64,000 nt of DNA, taken from Pseudeuparius sepicola (lineage: Eukaryota > Arthropoda > Insecta > Coleoptera > Anthribidae). The position numbers were made by a program, and so were the translations under genes. The first letter of the stretch is position 1. Every line of letters begins with the position of its first letter. Shown here piece by piece: positions 44,305-55,689 of this stretch. Below the pieces are notes generated by a model. It searched no databases, was not told the origin of the DNA, and saw only the letters and a list, made by a program, of their open reading frames with translations. The DNA lies in the NCBI GenBank assembly GCA_963920635.1, contig OY987298.1, positions 21,299,647 to 21,363,646 of the forward strand, read 5' to 3'.

Positions 44305-44976
44305 TACAGGGTGTCCCATTGTGGGTGTTTTTGGGTGTTTTTCTCAAAAATCTCGGTTATTATTAAAGCTAGAAGGTTGCGGTTTTCACGTCACTTAATA
44401 CTTTTTTGAGAGGAATTTGGTGGACCAATCAGATTTTAGATAAGTTTTATTGTTTCCGCGCATTGGCGCAAGACTGAAATTTTCGATTTTTTGGAAACCT
44501 CTCTCCTGGCTACAACTTGTATATATCGACAAATTTAATCAATTATTTTTATAGATTTTTTAGCGTAGAATCGAATGGAACAATTAGTTTTTTGGTAGCG
44601 TTAATAGTTTTTGAGATATGAACTATGGATTCCATTTAAAAAAATATAACTTTGGTTCATATCTCAAAAACTATTAACGCTACCAAAAAACTAATTATTC
44701 CATTCGATTCTACGCCAAAAAATCTATAAAAATAGTTGATTGAATTTGTCGTGTTTAGGTATAAGTTGTAGCCAGGAGAGAGGTTTCCAAAAAATCGAAA
44801 ATTTCAGTCCTGCGCCAATGCGCGGAAACTATAAAACTCATCTAAAATCTGATTGGTCCACCAAATTCCTCTAAAAAAATTAGTACAGTGACGTGAAAAC
44901 TGCAACCCTCTAGCTTTAATAATAACCGAGATTTGGGGAAAAAACCCCATAAACACCCAAAATGGGACACCCTGTA
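44305..44976. mobile_element. Near-perfect fold-back MITE, 672 bp
   Basis: TACAGGGTGTCCCATTgTGG and its complement end the element, and nearly the whole length pairs with itself: AATCTCGGTTATTATTAAAG, CGTAGAATCGAATGGAACAA and TTTTGGTAGCGTTAATAGTT each occur in both orientations. The loop is only about 50 bp, and there is no coding sequence. Arm similarity is high, which suggests recent amplification or gene conversion. Confidence 0.9.
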
Positions 44977-45239
44977 CGTGCTGAATTAAATTAAGTGGTT
45001 TCCAAATATTCATTAAACTGTAGTGTTGGTTATATAAACTGCGCATACTAAATTTGGCTCTACATACTTACGAAAGTGAAACCAAGACGTTTTGGGACTA
45101 TGGGTATAAATATGGCATACATAAAGTTAAATAGGGTAGGTACGTGTTTCTTCAACTTTAAGGTAAATTTAGAGCAAATTTTGAAGGAGAATTTCTCTTC
45201 ACATATGATACACCTTTGCCGTCCCTCAAACATAAATTA

Positions 45240-45480
45240 ATTTTCACACCTTTCTACCCGATAACTTCTTTCCCGCATTCCAAGTAAATAGTTTTCTACT
45301 CCGTCACGGAGGCGGTATATAATCGCGTCGCCCGTCCTTTAAACAAAACTCATTTCCCACGAAGTCCGGCCAAGTCGGCCTTTCCGGTTGTCCTTTTTGT
45401 TTGCGCGATTCCCGCAGGGCACAACACGTCACGCCGCTTCGAGGCTAGACGAGATCAAATTAAAAAACGTCCCAGCCTGC
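45240..45480. repeat. GC-richer diverged block, copy 1
   Basis: CTCCGTCACGG(A/G), ACAAA..CCATTT-like, AGCCAAGTCG, CTTTTTGTTT, GATT(T)CCCG, GGCTAGACG and CAGCCTGC follow in the same order at 52766-52930. Similarity is patchy but collinear over about 170 bp. Just upstream, CCCGATAACTTCTTTCCCGC is repeated inverted at about 37986. No gene is recognised. Confidence 0.5.
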
Positions 45481-45642
45481 GTCGCCAATTTGGAAGGAAA
45501 CTAAACCGCCGAAAAACTGCTAGTTGGTTAGGACTGATTAAAATGAAGCAACGGGAAATATTTTTTCCGAAAATCAATCAGAAATATTGACATTTTTGAT
45601 AACATTTTTGAAAGAAAAAGTCAATATTTCCTTGCACTTAGT

Positions 45643-45657
45643 CGTTGCCAGGCAACG
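45643..45657. promoter_or_regulatory. RFX X-box-like palindrome
   Basis: CGTTGCCAGGCAACG is a perfect palindrome around one base and fits the RFX consensus RYYNYY-N(1-3)-RRNRAC. No ciliary or other host gene is visible downstream, so function is doubtful. Confidence 0.25.
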
Positions 45658-45970
45658 GAAAGTAACTGTTAGGAAATATTTATTTTTGTACTGTAAGGAA
45701 ATATTATTTCCTTACAGTTATTTATAAACTAAAAAAATGATTGAGAACAAGTTTTTCGAAAACAATTTTATTTTTAAGAATTTCAATACATTATAAAATA
45801 AATTTCAAAATTAATTGTTTGTTATATTTACAGTTATTTGACAATTAGCACAAGTATTGAACACTGGAAGAACATGAGAACTAGTGAGTTTATTTTGCTG
45901 AATATTTTCCACACTAATAATTTTATTTGTTTGACAATAATTAATATTGGGCATTGGGGGAACATTACAA

Positions 45971-46982
45971 CTATGTAGTAAGGTTATTTTGTTGATTATT
46001 TTCCGCTGCGAAAATTTTATTTGCCACCTGTACCTTATTAGTAAAAGACTCTTCTATATATCCCTCAGCGACGTTTGATGATTTCCATCCGCCCAGCCTC
46101 TTTAAACTAGTAATATCTCCACCAGAGTCAACCAACATCGTGGCAGAAGACCGACGAAAACAGTGGCCGGTATATTCGGTCGGATTTGGCAAATTCAAAT
46201 TAGTAGCCACTACTTTAGGCATTTTTCTAAATTGGTGTATTCCTACTACCTGTCTACATCCTTTTCCGTTTTGGTACTTAAAGAAAAATCGGTTGTTATT
46301 CATGTTTCATGGTCTTAAAGCCACATACATGCGGTAAACATTTAAGTACATTTCATTTACTGCAAATGATCTTGATGTATTCGTTTTAGAGTCTGGTATG
46401 CCAACTAAAAGCTTAGATTGTAGGTCTTCTACATCTTGTAAGGTCATTTTAACTAACTCGTCCATTCTACAAGCTCCAGAAATACCAAATATTACAGCAA
46501 CCTACAACAATAAATAAATATGTAAATAATCCGAATAAAAATTGAAGTTTTGTGACCTACCTTAATCATTAAATATTCTTTATCTGAAGCTTCCTGGATA
46601 AATTTGTTGATTTGTTCTTTAGTTAAAATCTTGGATTTTTTTGGCCTATAGCCTTCTGCCTGCCGTTTCAATAATGAACGAAGTTTTGGATATTTAGATA
46701 TATCCACATCATGTCTAATTGCAAGGGTTGCCTTCAACATTGAATAGTTCGCCCACAAAGTAGAAGATTGGTCTTGGAACCAAGCTCCAAGAAGTATGTC
46801 ATTACAACATTTTCTGAGAATGAACTTGCATTTTTATTCTTACGATATTCCATAAAACGATTGTATGCATAGTTATATTTTTCTCTGGATTTTGTTGGCA
46901 ACAAATCCAAGGAGGCAGTATTTACTGCTTCCGTGAGTTCTGGGGGGGTTCCAGAAATGGAACAGTCATCATCACTCATCAC
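45971..46982 (-). pseudogene. Crypton-like tyrosine recombinase with intron
   Basis: On the minus strand the reading starts MMSDDDCSISGTPPELTEAV at 46982 and, with one frame change near 46780, continues through WANYSMLKATLAI (SAM-like core-binding region) and KEYLMIK. Then comes a 59-base intron (GTAGGT...TTGTAG, 46502-46560). Exon 2 reads VAVIFGISGACRMDELVKMT, where the Arg is the first catalytic residue. After a TGA at about 46305 come GHCFRRS (His-x-x-Arg), GGWKSSN (Trp) and the catalytic Tyr in EGYIEES. The full R-H-R-W-Y set survives. No reverse transcriptase is nearby, so it fits a Crypton DNA transposon of the insect type and not a DIRS or Ngaro element. A frameshift and a stop make this copy dead. 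Confidence 0.85.
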
Positions 46983-47237
46983 TTTATACTTTTACTTTTG
47001 CTTTTTAGAACGTTCGAAAACGCGGAAAACACTATGGGAAAACGCCAAAAATAAACTTTTCATGCGTCAAGTTTGACAATTCAATATTACTTTGTTTCCA
47101 TAGTTACAAAACAAATATTTCATGGCATCCTTTATTTGTGAATAAAATTAATAATGCTTATTTCAAAATTTTAACAAGTTGATTGTAATAATTTATGTTC
47201 TTTGAGTAATTTTCGATTTTCGGAAAAATAGTATGTA

Positions 47238-47348
47238 TACCTCGTAGGAAAAGCCACATTCCCCGACTCCGTATTGCCAGTCTCGGCTTACGCCTCGACA
47301 GGCAATCTTTACGGTCGTCCGGGAATGTTCAGCTTTTCCTACTAGGTA
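47238..47348. repeat. Long hairpin repeat (H4)
   Basis: TACCTCGTAGGAAAAGC is complemented by GCTTTTCCTACTAGGTA, and ACATTCCC, GTATTGCC-type segments also pair. The loop reads TCTCGGCTTACGCCTCGA, close to that of H1 at 658-761. It lies about 260 bp upstream of the Crypton-like start codon; whether it belongs to that element is unknown. Confidence 0.7.
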
Positions 47349-50226
47349 CACAATGTACTATTACCTAGTAGAAATTTTTGTAAGGAATAAACAAAAATGT
47401 ACTCCCAATTCGAATTGGTCGTACCTTAGAGTAAATTTTATAAATGTGCACACACTTCACTATTAGCGTCCTCTGACTTTTGCTGCTACGCGGTTGAACG
47501 AGTTCCCAAAAATAATGTTTGTAGCGAGTCGGTTGCATTTAGAGATGACCATCACTGATGACTGATGACAAATGAAAATCCGCAAGCATGCGCTCTATTG
47601 TCACAGGATTGAAAAGCTTCTGTGGCTCGCCAAGGAAAAAGAAATGAGGTCGGGAGACGATGCAGCTTTATTGGCTGTTCCTTGTGTATATTATAATCTA
47701 AAATTACGTTTACGAATAATCACATTTAGTATATTACCTTACCTAACACCAGGTTACAGTGACGATTTAATCAATCGGCGCTGTGCACCCTCTGGGCTGC
47801 TAGATGCGATTTTTATTTAAAGGTTTTACTAGCTTAGAGTAAAGCAACGATGGAAATGAAATGGAATTCGCTCGAAGGTAAAAAAAAAACCTTTTCTATT
47901 GGTGTATAGAAAATAAAGAAATTATGTGAAGCCTTTATTGCGCCACACTATTAATAATATGATCGATAATGATTACTGCAGCCATTTAGTGTCGCCCTGA
48001 CATTTTATTTTTGAAGAAAAACTGCTTGAAATTTAGAAGTCACTAGGATAAGAGCAATGAGAAATTATTATTATTATGTATTATTCTTATACTACCTGTT
48101 TACTTGCAGTTCGCGTTGTAAATTGTAATAGTTTCACCAATTTGGAGTTTCAATACTTTTTATTTCTTCGTTTTAATTTCCGAATAATAATCTCCATAAT
48201 AATATCAAATAGTTTAATTCAAATTTCAATAAAGTACTTTATCTAGTATTATTATGTACCTACCTGATGTAGTAGGTAGATTTCATAGACTATCCACAAA
48301 ATACTCGTATTCAGTTAAATAACACGATTTTAAAAATATGGACCAATAATTGGCAAAATGAAGAGTTGAACAAAATAATGGAATAGCTAATAATAATAAT
48401 AATAATTCTCACCCTCACAATACTACAAACTAGGAGTACCCCAGAAGCAGCCACATGCTTGTGCGGGGGGAGGGGGGCAATTACTATTATTTTGTCTTCG
48501 TTGCCATTTGCGGCTAGGGCCGACTTTTTTCCCGATAGAACTAGGCTAGCATTCGCTCAAGTACTACGGAAAACCCTAGAAAACCGTAGTAATCCCAGTG
48601 AGTGTAGGACAATTAGTAAATCACACGGATAAAGCCTATTTAGGAGCAATACCGTGAACCCACATTTGTCCAGCGCTCTTGGCCACAGCGGTGTGCATGC
48701 CCTTGCCTCGACATTGGTCCGAACCAAGGTCGATCTAAGGCAGAAAAACATGCAGTCTAAAAAGTCAGCGCCGGTACGAGCGATGCCACCACGGCCCCTG
48801 TAACTTTTTAAATACTTGGTTACTAAAAAAATATTTGAAATAACACCTTCGAAATTATTAGGTTTGTTGTAGTTTAGGTAGTTGCTATTACAGTTTAAAG
48901 TTGTCTCTCTCTGGTATAAAAGAGTTTCGAACAATCTGAGTACATCAAAATGAAAATTTGATGTATGAGAATATAGAACGTATGAACTCCCAATCAGGTG
49001 CTCAAGCTTACAGAAGCACTTTCTTCAATGCAATGAACTATCTTATGACTCAGTAATGGGCGGGTGTATACCATATTTTTTGTTGATTAAGGACATCTAA
49101 TAACCTTGGTTAAAATATATCTACCCTACGAAAATAAAAATCATACATTTTCGTAAGATGCCGAAACTGTGAGGAACTGCCAGCTGCAAGTTTAAATGGA
49201 CTGTCCATACGACAGGCACATTATAGACATAGGTTTATATTTGTTTATTATCGATAAATGTCCATAATCCAAAAATAGCTTAATATAGTGAAGTATCCTT
49301 TTTCTTCTATCGTTCTCAAAAAACTTTGAATTAAATAAGTTTTTCTGTGATTACTATAAATTAAATATATAAGGAGAAAATAATTTAATTCCGTCAAACA
49401 AATGTCTGCTGGATGCTGTAACTCACGTTGCCCATAATTTTAGGGGTACCTAGTCGAGTTCAAGACTTTTAAATCACTCATTTCAATCACCTTTATAAAT
49501 ATAATTATAGTAATATAATATAATATCATTAATACAATCAAATTATAAACATTAAAATATAAGTAAACGTAATAAATCATTTAATCGAAAACCCAAGTTA
49601 AGGAGAAAAGGATATATCTTGTGAACTTTTTGAGACTTTAAAGACATTATACATGGAGAGGGTGCAAAAAAACGAGAAAGAACGTTTATTGGAATTACGC
49701 TGCAATTTCAAAGCAGTAATTTAGTATGCAATTAAATAACAAAGTATCTATCGGTATAATTCGAATCCAGTGATTGGAAGTCAATTGGAATAATTATGCT
49801 CATGTTTTGACTTTGGGAAATGTCACACTTTTATACAAACCTAATTTTTGAAGATACTTCTACAAAATTGGTGTCAGGTGTGGGGGTGGGGTCTCGTTCT
49901 AAAGCTAGATTTTTATAAGTAGGTACTTTCTCCTTGCGATGGTGGAGAATTAAAAGTGTTGTCTTTTAGATATTAACTTCCTAACAGAGAAGATACAGAT
50001 AGATTATAAAACTTTATTTATGAGCTTTTCTGTCGGAAAAAATGATGTAGGTAGGTATATGTTACTACTTTCTAGACATTGTACCAGAAGCAAGTTTCAT
50101 TAATAATAATAATATACTTGTTGTACATCTCTAATGTATCAACAGGTATTTACTTGACTTTTATAACAGTCACACAATATTTTTAAATAATTGCAGGCAA
50201 CATAATAGGTATCGTAATCATGATTA
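47349..50226. other. Unassigned 2.9-kb stretch
   Basis: No gene recognised. A (TAA)n run lies at about 48390-48412. A GC-richer patch at 48430-48800 contains CGGGGGGAGGGGGGCAATTA and CACCACGGCCCCTGTAAC, possibly decayed transposon ends, with a 125-codon minus-strand frame lacking any domain. The rest is AT-rich. Confidence 0.35.
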
Positions 50227-50753
50227 TACAGTTTTTCCCAACGAAAACTAGACTCCCCCAAAAATTCGAAAACCGAAAATTTTTTGAAAATTCGTTGAGA
50301 CCCGTCGATTTTTGTTTTTGGGGGGAGCTTTTTTGATAGTCAAGCCAACCCGATATGTTCATCCCCCTAATCCCTAGCAACCCCAATTTTAAGATTTGGC
50401 AGAATTATTGGCAAAAAACGGAAAGTTGACAATCTACTCTGTAGGTACGCCACGGGCGTAGCCAAGGGGGGGGGGGGGTTTCAAACCCCCCCCCCCCCCC
50501 CCGAAATAAGCAAAATATTACCTAATATTATACCGAAAAAAATACGAGGAGTGAAGAGTTAAATTATTATTACGTTTGAATATATGTAGTAATAGTAGCG
50601 CCTAGCGCCATCTTTTGACGAGAGGCAGACGCAGTTGCAGCCGAACTATTTTGTATTGTAGGGACACTTTGCGTTGTTTCTCGATTATTCGCCACGCCCC
50701 TCGGTCGAAATGAGCGGAACTTTGTGGAAGTTTCTGGACGGCTACTGGACTGC

Positions 50754-50800
50754 TATATAAGCGGCGCCGCGGCGCGTGACCGCGCTTACGGCAGTATTGT
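50754..50800 (+). promoter_or_regulatory. Putative hAT promoter: TATA box and initiator-like site
   Basis: TATATAAG at 50754 is followed, after a GC-rich spacer, by GGCAGTATTG (A at 50793), an insect-like initiator. It precedes the leader ATAAAAGTGAAAAGTGGTG and the first remnant frame. Copy 1 lacks the TATA-bearing segment. Confidence 0.4.
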
Positions 50801-50874
50801 TCCATGCGAACTCGAAGCGAATAAAAGTGAAAAGTGGTGAACGAATAGTGAAGAGAATTAAGTGTACCGTGTAA

Positions 50875-51380
50875 GTGAGTAATTTTAGTGCGCCGTTATT
50901 CGATGACCTTGTTAAGGATAGATACGTGAATCATTATTACTGTCGAAAAATGGAGGGGAAAAAATGGGGTGATAAACTTAAAGGTATGGACTACTGGAAA
51001 AAGTGGTGTAGTCAAGGTCAAGGGGTTTCTAAACAAAGAAACAAATTTGGATTTAGCTATCAAAGCTTCAGCTACCTTGCATGCTGATAAGAAGACTGCC
51101 TACCCCGAAATCTAGTTTGGAATGCCTAGATATGTGCGATAAAAACCTTTATCCTAATATTTACACATTACTACAAATCTTGGCTACCATTCCTGTATCC
51201 ACTGCTACCCCAGAAAGGTCTTTCTCGAGCCTAAGGAGACTGAAAAACTATTTACGAAACACTACAAGTGAAAACAGAATTAATGGTTTGGCTCTAATGA
51301 ACATTCACTATGGAACAGAAATTTATGCAGATGAAGTAGTGGATATATTTAAAAGAAAAAGCCGAAGATTTCTTCTTTAA
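50875..51380 (+). pseudogene. hAT transposase remnant, copy 2
   Basis: The frame 50875-51087 (70 aa) gives the N-terminal scrap RYVNHYYCRKMEGKKWGDK; the overlapping frame 51081-51380 (99 aa) ends with the hAT dimerisation domain (ATPERSFSSLRRLKNYLRN, RINGLALMNIH). Compared with copy 1, the first frame has GAAAAAATGGG for a longer A/G tract and an extra base at KQRNKF (VSNKEINLD in copy 1), so frames differ by small indels. The catalytic core is absent, as in copy 1. Confidence 0.85.
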
Positions 51381-52524
51381 TGGTTTTAGATTTAGCGCAG
51401 AGGAACGAAATTAATTTATCCATTTCATTTAAAGTTAAGAACTTTATAAATATGTCGTAGTTTTTCGGATGAATATATAGATATTAAATTTCATGTAAGT
51501 ATATTTTTGTTGTTTTATTTACTTCTCAAACTAAACCCCCCCAAAACTAAATCCTGGCTACGCCCGTGAGGTACGCGTAGTAATTTCTACACAAATGCCC
51601 GCCACTATTAAGTTTTTTATCTACTACATACGACCAAATTACCTAGTTTTTATTGACGTGTCGATCAGTTTACAAAAAAGTCACAAATGAAAAAGCTGAA
51701 GCAAAACAAAAAAGTTCATACGAATTCAAACCTTATATCTTTTTAAAATATGTATCAAAAAGTCACCGTCACAAAAAAAGTTCCCGTTTTTTGCTTGTAA
51801 CTACGAAATCGTTAGTTTCAGCCTGGTATTTAAAGTGGTAACGTATTTTCTAAATGATTTATTCTATCGCGGAAAGGGTAGAAATTGTTGCAATTTGTAT
51901 CGAAATCATGATGCTAAAGCTACAGCACGAATTGCAACAATTTCTAACCCTTCCCTGATAGAATAAACCATTTCAAAAACACGTTTACACTTTCAATAGC
52001 AGGCTGAAACTAACGATTTCGTAGTTACAAGCAAAAAAACGGGAACGTTTTTTGTGACAGTGATTTTTTGTTACATATTTTAAATATATATAAGGTTTGA
52101 ATTCGTATGAACTTGTTTCTAAACTGATCGACACGTCAATAAAACTAGGTAATTTGGTCGTGTGTAGTAGATAAAAAAACTTAATAGTGGCGGGCATTTG
52201 TGTAGAAATTACTACGCGTATAGTAGATTGACAACTTTCGGTTTTTAGCCAATAATTCTGTCAAATCTCAACAGAATTATAAAAACGATACATCACTGTA
52301 TTCACAATAAAAATGGCTTTAAAATGATGCGCTACAAAGGGGTAGTTCCATTTGAAATTTTAAAGTTGGGGTTGCTAGGGATTAGGGGGATGAACATATC
52401 GGGTTGGCTTGACTGTCAAAAAAGCTCCCCCCAAAAACAAAAATCGACGGGTCTCAGCGCATTTTCAAATATTTTTCGGTTTTCGAATTTTTGGGGGGTC
52501 AAGTTTTCGTTGGGAAACCCTGTA

Positions 52525-53340
52525 TTACTGGCCGCGAAAGGTCGTTTTTACATTAACAAATAATGTCTAAGCAAAAATGTTATATCAAAGCTGTTTCCTC
52601 AAGTGTTTGGCAATATTTGTGAATTTTGGATGAGAAAACTTTTTCGAGTTATAATTCCCGGATATTCCTGAATACAGATTCATCTACCAAGTTTCCTTCG
52701 AACTTTTATTATTTTTTGCACCTACCGATAAAACGACACGATTGCGGCCCGCGGGTGGTTTCCACTCCGTCACGGGAGCGCTAATCGACCTCTCCGCCCC
52801 CGAAACAAAAACCCATTTTCCCCCAAGGTGAAGCCAAGTCGATCGGCCTGGCTTTTCTTTTTGTTTTCCCGATTTCCCGACCGGCATTACTCCGCCGTGG
52901 GCTAGACGCAATAGAATTATGGCACAGCCTGCTCAAACAATTTCTGGATGGTATACAAGAAAGTCGTTTTTTAGTAAACTTTTGCTGGTATAAACAAAAA
53001 GGTATCTGGTAGTTATTTTTAGTTCTAATAACCGAGATATTTTGGAGAGCGGGTGTAACAAGTGCATTTAAGTATTGAGAGTATTAATTTCCGTTTAAGG
53101 TACGAGTTAGTTACAACAATTCAGAAAATGTTGTTTTCATTTAAAATATGGCATTACAAAATAGGTTCTGAGTAGCCTTGTTAGTACTTGTTTTTTGTGT
53201 CACCATGAAATAAATCCATAGTAACTTATCCTTTACGACGGCTTCTCTTTTAAATAATAAATGGAAGTAAATAATTGCATTTTTTTCACGAGATCTATTA
53301 GCTCCACACCCATTGCTCCCAGGTCCTCGGATACCCTGTA
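52525..53340. other. Unassigned, including diverged block copy 2 (52766-52930)
   Basis: 52766-52930 is collinear with 45300-45480 (CTCCGTCACGG, AGCCAAGTCG, CTTTTTGTTTT, GGCTAGACG, CAGCCTGC). The remainder is AT-rich without a recognised gene. At 53341-53375 two CCCTGTA termini stand 34 bp apart (ATACCCTGTATAG and CCACCCTGTACG), remnants of TACAGGG-type elements whose partners were not found. Confidence 0.45.
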
Positions 53341-53375
53341 TAGATGATCGCAGTAAGTTTTGGACCACCCTGTAC

Positions 53376-55689
53376 GTATCTAAAAAGATATAATAGGGAC
53401 TCCTCGACAAAAATTTTCTATACCTCCTGGTTTTAAAGATTTTATTGTGTCTTTGTTAGTCAGCAGTAACACACGTAATAATAAAGAAGCACGAAGCCAA
53501 GTATACTTAAATACAACAACTTATAATGCAAGAATAGTTTGCTACACTTACAAAACACAAGGATTAGGGCATTGCCTGCCGAGATCTGGAAAATATCCAT
53601 TTTGTGGAATTGCTTATAAGTTAAAAAGTTGTGTTGTCCAATTGGGGGTGTATCCTTTGTTAAACACGTGTTTTGCTTTACTAATTCAGACTAAATGTTT
53701 TTATGTGACTGTAAACTGTAAACTGTAAACAGCAGGCGCTGTTTATTGTTTTGATCTACATCTAGGGATAATAGTAGGAAATTACCAGTTTGCTGTGAAT
53801 AAGTGGAATCGCAGTGGCGTTTTGCCTTAGTTCGAAGTTTGATTTAGGAGCAATTCAATAACGTCATTGGTTGCCTCTTTGCAACGAACCCGCGGTATCT
53901 AACAATTTGCAATGATTTTCCTCACCTGGATGTGCAGTTTTTCCTGTACTTATGAGATGGCCGCACGCACTTTTTTATTATCCTAGAAATTCTATTTTTT
54001 GCTCCAATGTCGGAAAATCGGAAAATAATATTGTGGATTAACATGAAGTGTCGGATCTGTGTACAATATTGACTTCTTGACAAACTAAAGACTATTCACT
54101 ATCACACAAACTAGTTCGGACTAGTTTTCTGCTCTATTAAATTATATGCTGAGCTCAAAAGCGGCATGATTTATATATTTATATTTTATTTCACTACCCA
54201 CTTTTCTCGTCGCCTATAGAGTACATCCATGTTTTCAGAGCATGTTTAAAATCATTATTAATTTGTAGATGTCTTTGCAAATGTAGTCCCATTTCGTGGC
54301 AGTCGCTTGAGAGAGCTGAGCTTAATAAATTAAGTACTTACTACAAAAATTTGGAATTATTCTCGTTGCTCAAGATTCACTGGGCGGTCTATAAAACAGA
54401 AATAAATATGGGATGGTCGCCTATTTGGGGCGAGATCATTATTCGGATTTTTTCCTCTAGAATCATTTTAGTTCCTTCATTTATTCTCCATAAAATTGTA
54501 CTACTTCCCTGGTTTTATATTAACTAAAAACTAGGAGTCTCCCTCATGAATAGGAAAATAGTCCCGCCCAGCGGGCCACAACTTATCATTTCTTAGCACC
54601 GTCGCGACAAATATTATCGTCGCCGAATAAACATTTATATGCATCTGGGTGCCCGGTTTCATGGTCGAAGATAGCGAGAATATTATAGTTGTGGAAGCGG
54701 CCATAAATCCCAACTTCTGCGACAGCTAACGGCCACGTAGGAGAAAAATTTTTAATGACCGCGACTGCGGATTTCGCTGTTTTGCACTTCCCGGAGTTAT
54801 TTGGTTGTCCTGCTGAAAGGGCAGTTTATGGAGTGGATGATTTATGACGGTTGCGGTTTTTCAGGGATTTGAACTGTATTAAAGTGATTTTAACTTTAAT
54901 ATATTATACTGGATGGGAATAATTATACGAACGAGAGTCTCATTGGGACCTCGGTAGGGTCTTAGAGAAACTTATTCTTGGATTTATCGGGTCTACAACA
55001 GTGACGGAGGGAATGTATCTACCTAACAAATGGGATTTTTAATTTGTTTTGCGCCGAAATAAAAATTTGGCAAACAACTTTCTCTTGTACCATTTTTTTC
55101 TACGGCGCAAAATAAGGTTATACTTAAACTCTTGTGCCGCGTTTAAGTTTTTGACTCCCCCTCCTATACCGTGATATTTTCATGAAGTTTTTTGGTTTCA
55201 GGACATGCCTAATGTTGCCCATAGTCAGTTTTTTTGTTTCGGCGCAAAATAAAAAAAAACGTTTGTCTTTTAGGTATTTTAGGTCTTTTAGATGGATTCA
55301 ACTTTAAAATACTGCAAAACCACAGTTTGTTACATTCATCAAAAAGTTACATGCAGTAAATAAAGTACATAAAAGTGAAACTGAATCCTGGTTGTCATAT
55401 ATTTTCTTCTTCACTCCGTCATAGTCAAAAAATTTAAAATAACATATAATACAGCTTTATAAGTACAAAGATTAAAATCAAATTACATGCCATTAGTTAC
55501 TATGACATACTTACGGCATTTTTAATGCTTACATACAAAATTTGAAGGACGCAACTGTAAAAAAAATACCAATCATCACACTACGCATAATCAAGCCAAT
55601 GGGATATTTGAATTATTAATATTTGCTTTAAATAATCAAAATGAATTTTATTATTGAATTACATATTAAAAATCTAGCGTAGTCACTCA
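53376..55689. other. Unassigned 2.3-kb stretch
   Basis: The frame at 53447-53728 has no recognisable domain. 54640-54815 is the second copy of the diverged block at 44060-44304. The motif GGCGCAAAATAA, with complement TTTTGCGCCGAAAT, occurs near 55046, 55104 and 55241, suggesting another non-autonomous element whose ends were not defined. No host gene is recognised. Confidence 0.4.

Larger units (their letters stand above)
50451..51568 (+). mobile_element. hAT deletion derivative, copy 2
   Basis: AGGTACGC at 50443-50450 is repeated exactly at 51569-51576, outside ends CACGGGCGTAGCCAAGG and (minus strand) CACGGGCGTAGCCAGG. It is nearly identical to 20093-21134 and shares the same internal deletion of the transposase, but keeps a leader of about 65 bp plus a second short segment that copy 1 lost. 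A run of about 13 G followed by TTTCAAA and a run of about 19 C near the left end forms a perfect hairpin. Confidence 0.95.
50227..52524. mobile_element. Large fold-back element carrying a hAT insertion
   Basis: TACAGTTTTTCCCAACGAAA at the left pairs with the complement of CGTTGGGAAACCCTGTA at the right. The arms match through CCCCCAAAAATTCGAAAACC, GACCCGTCGATTTTTG, GGATTAGGGGGATGAACATA and, on the other side of the hAT copy, ATGCCCGCCACTATTAAG and GACGTGTCGATCAGTTTA. The fold centre is near 51900. Without the hAT element it would be about 1.2 kb and almost wholly palindromic. No transposase is present. Confidence 0.92.

Noticed and set aside
46140..46337. Plus-strand open frame over the Crypton-like gene
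   Set aside because: Shadow of the minus-strand recombinase exon, whose catalytic motifs are clear.
53447..53728. 93-codon frame with several Cys residues, considered as a zinc finger
   Set aside because: Cys spacing fits no finger type, and the composition shifts along the frame.
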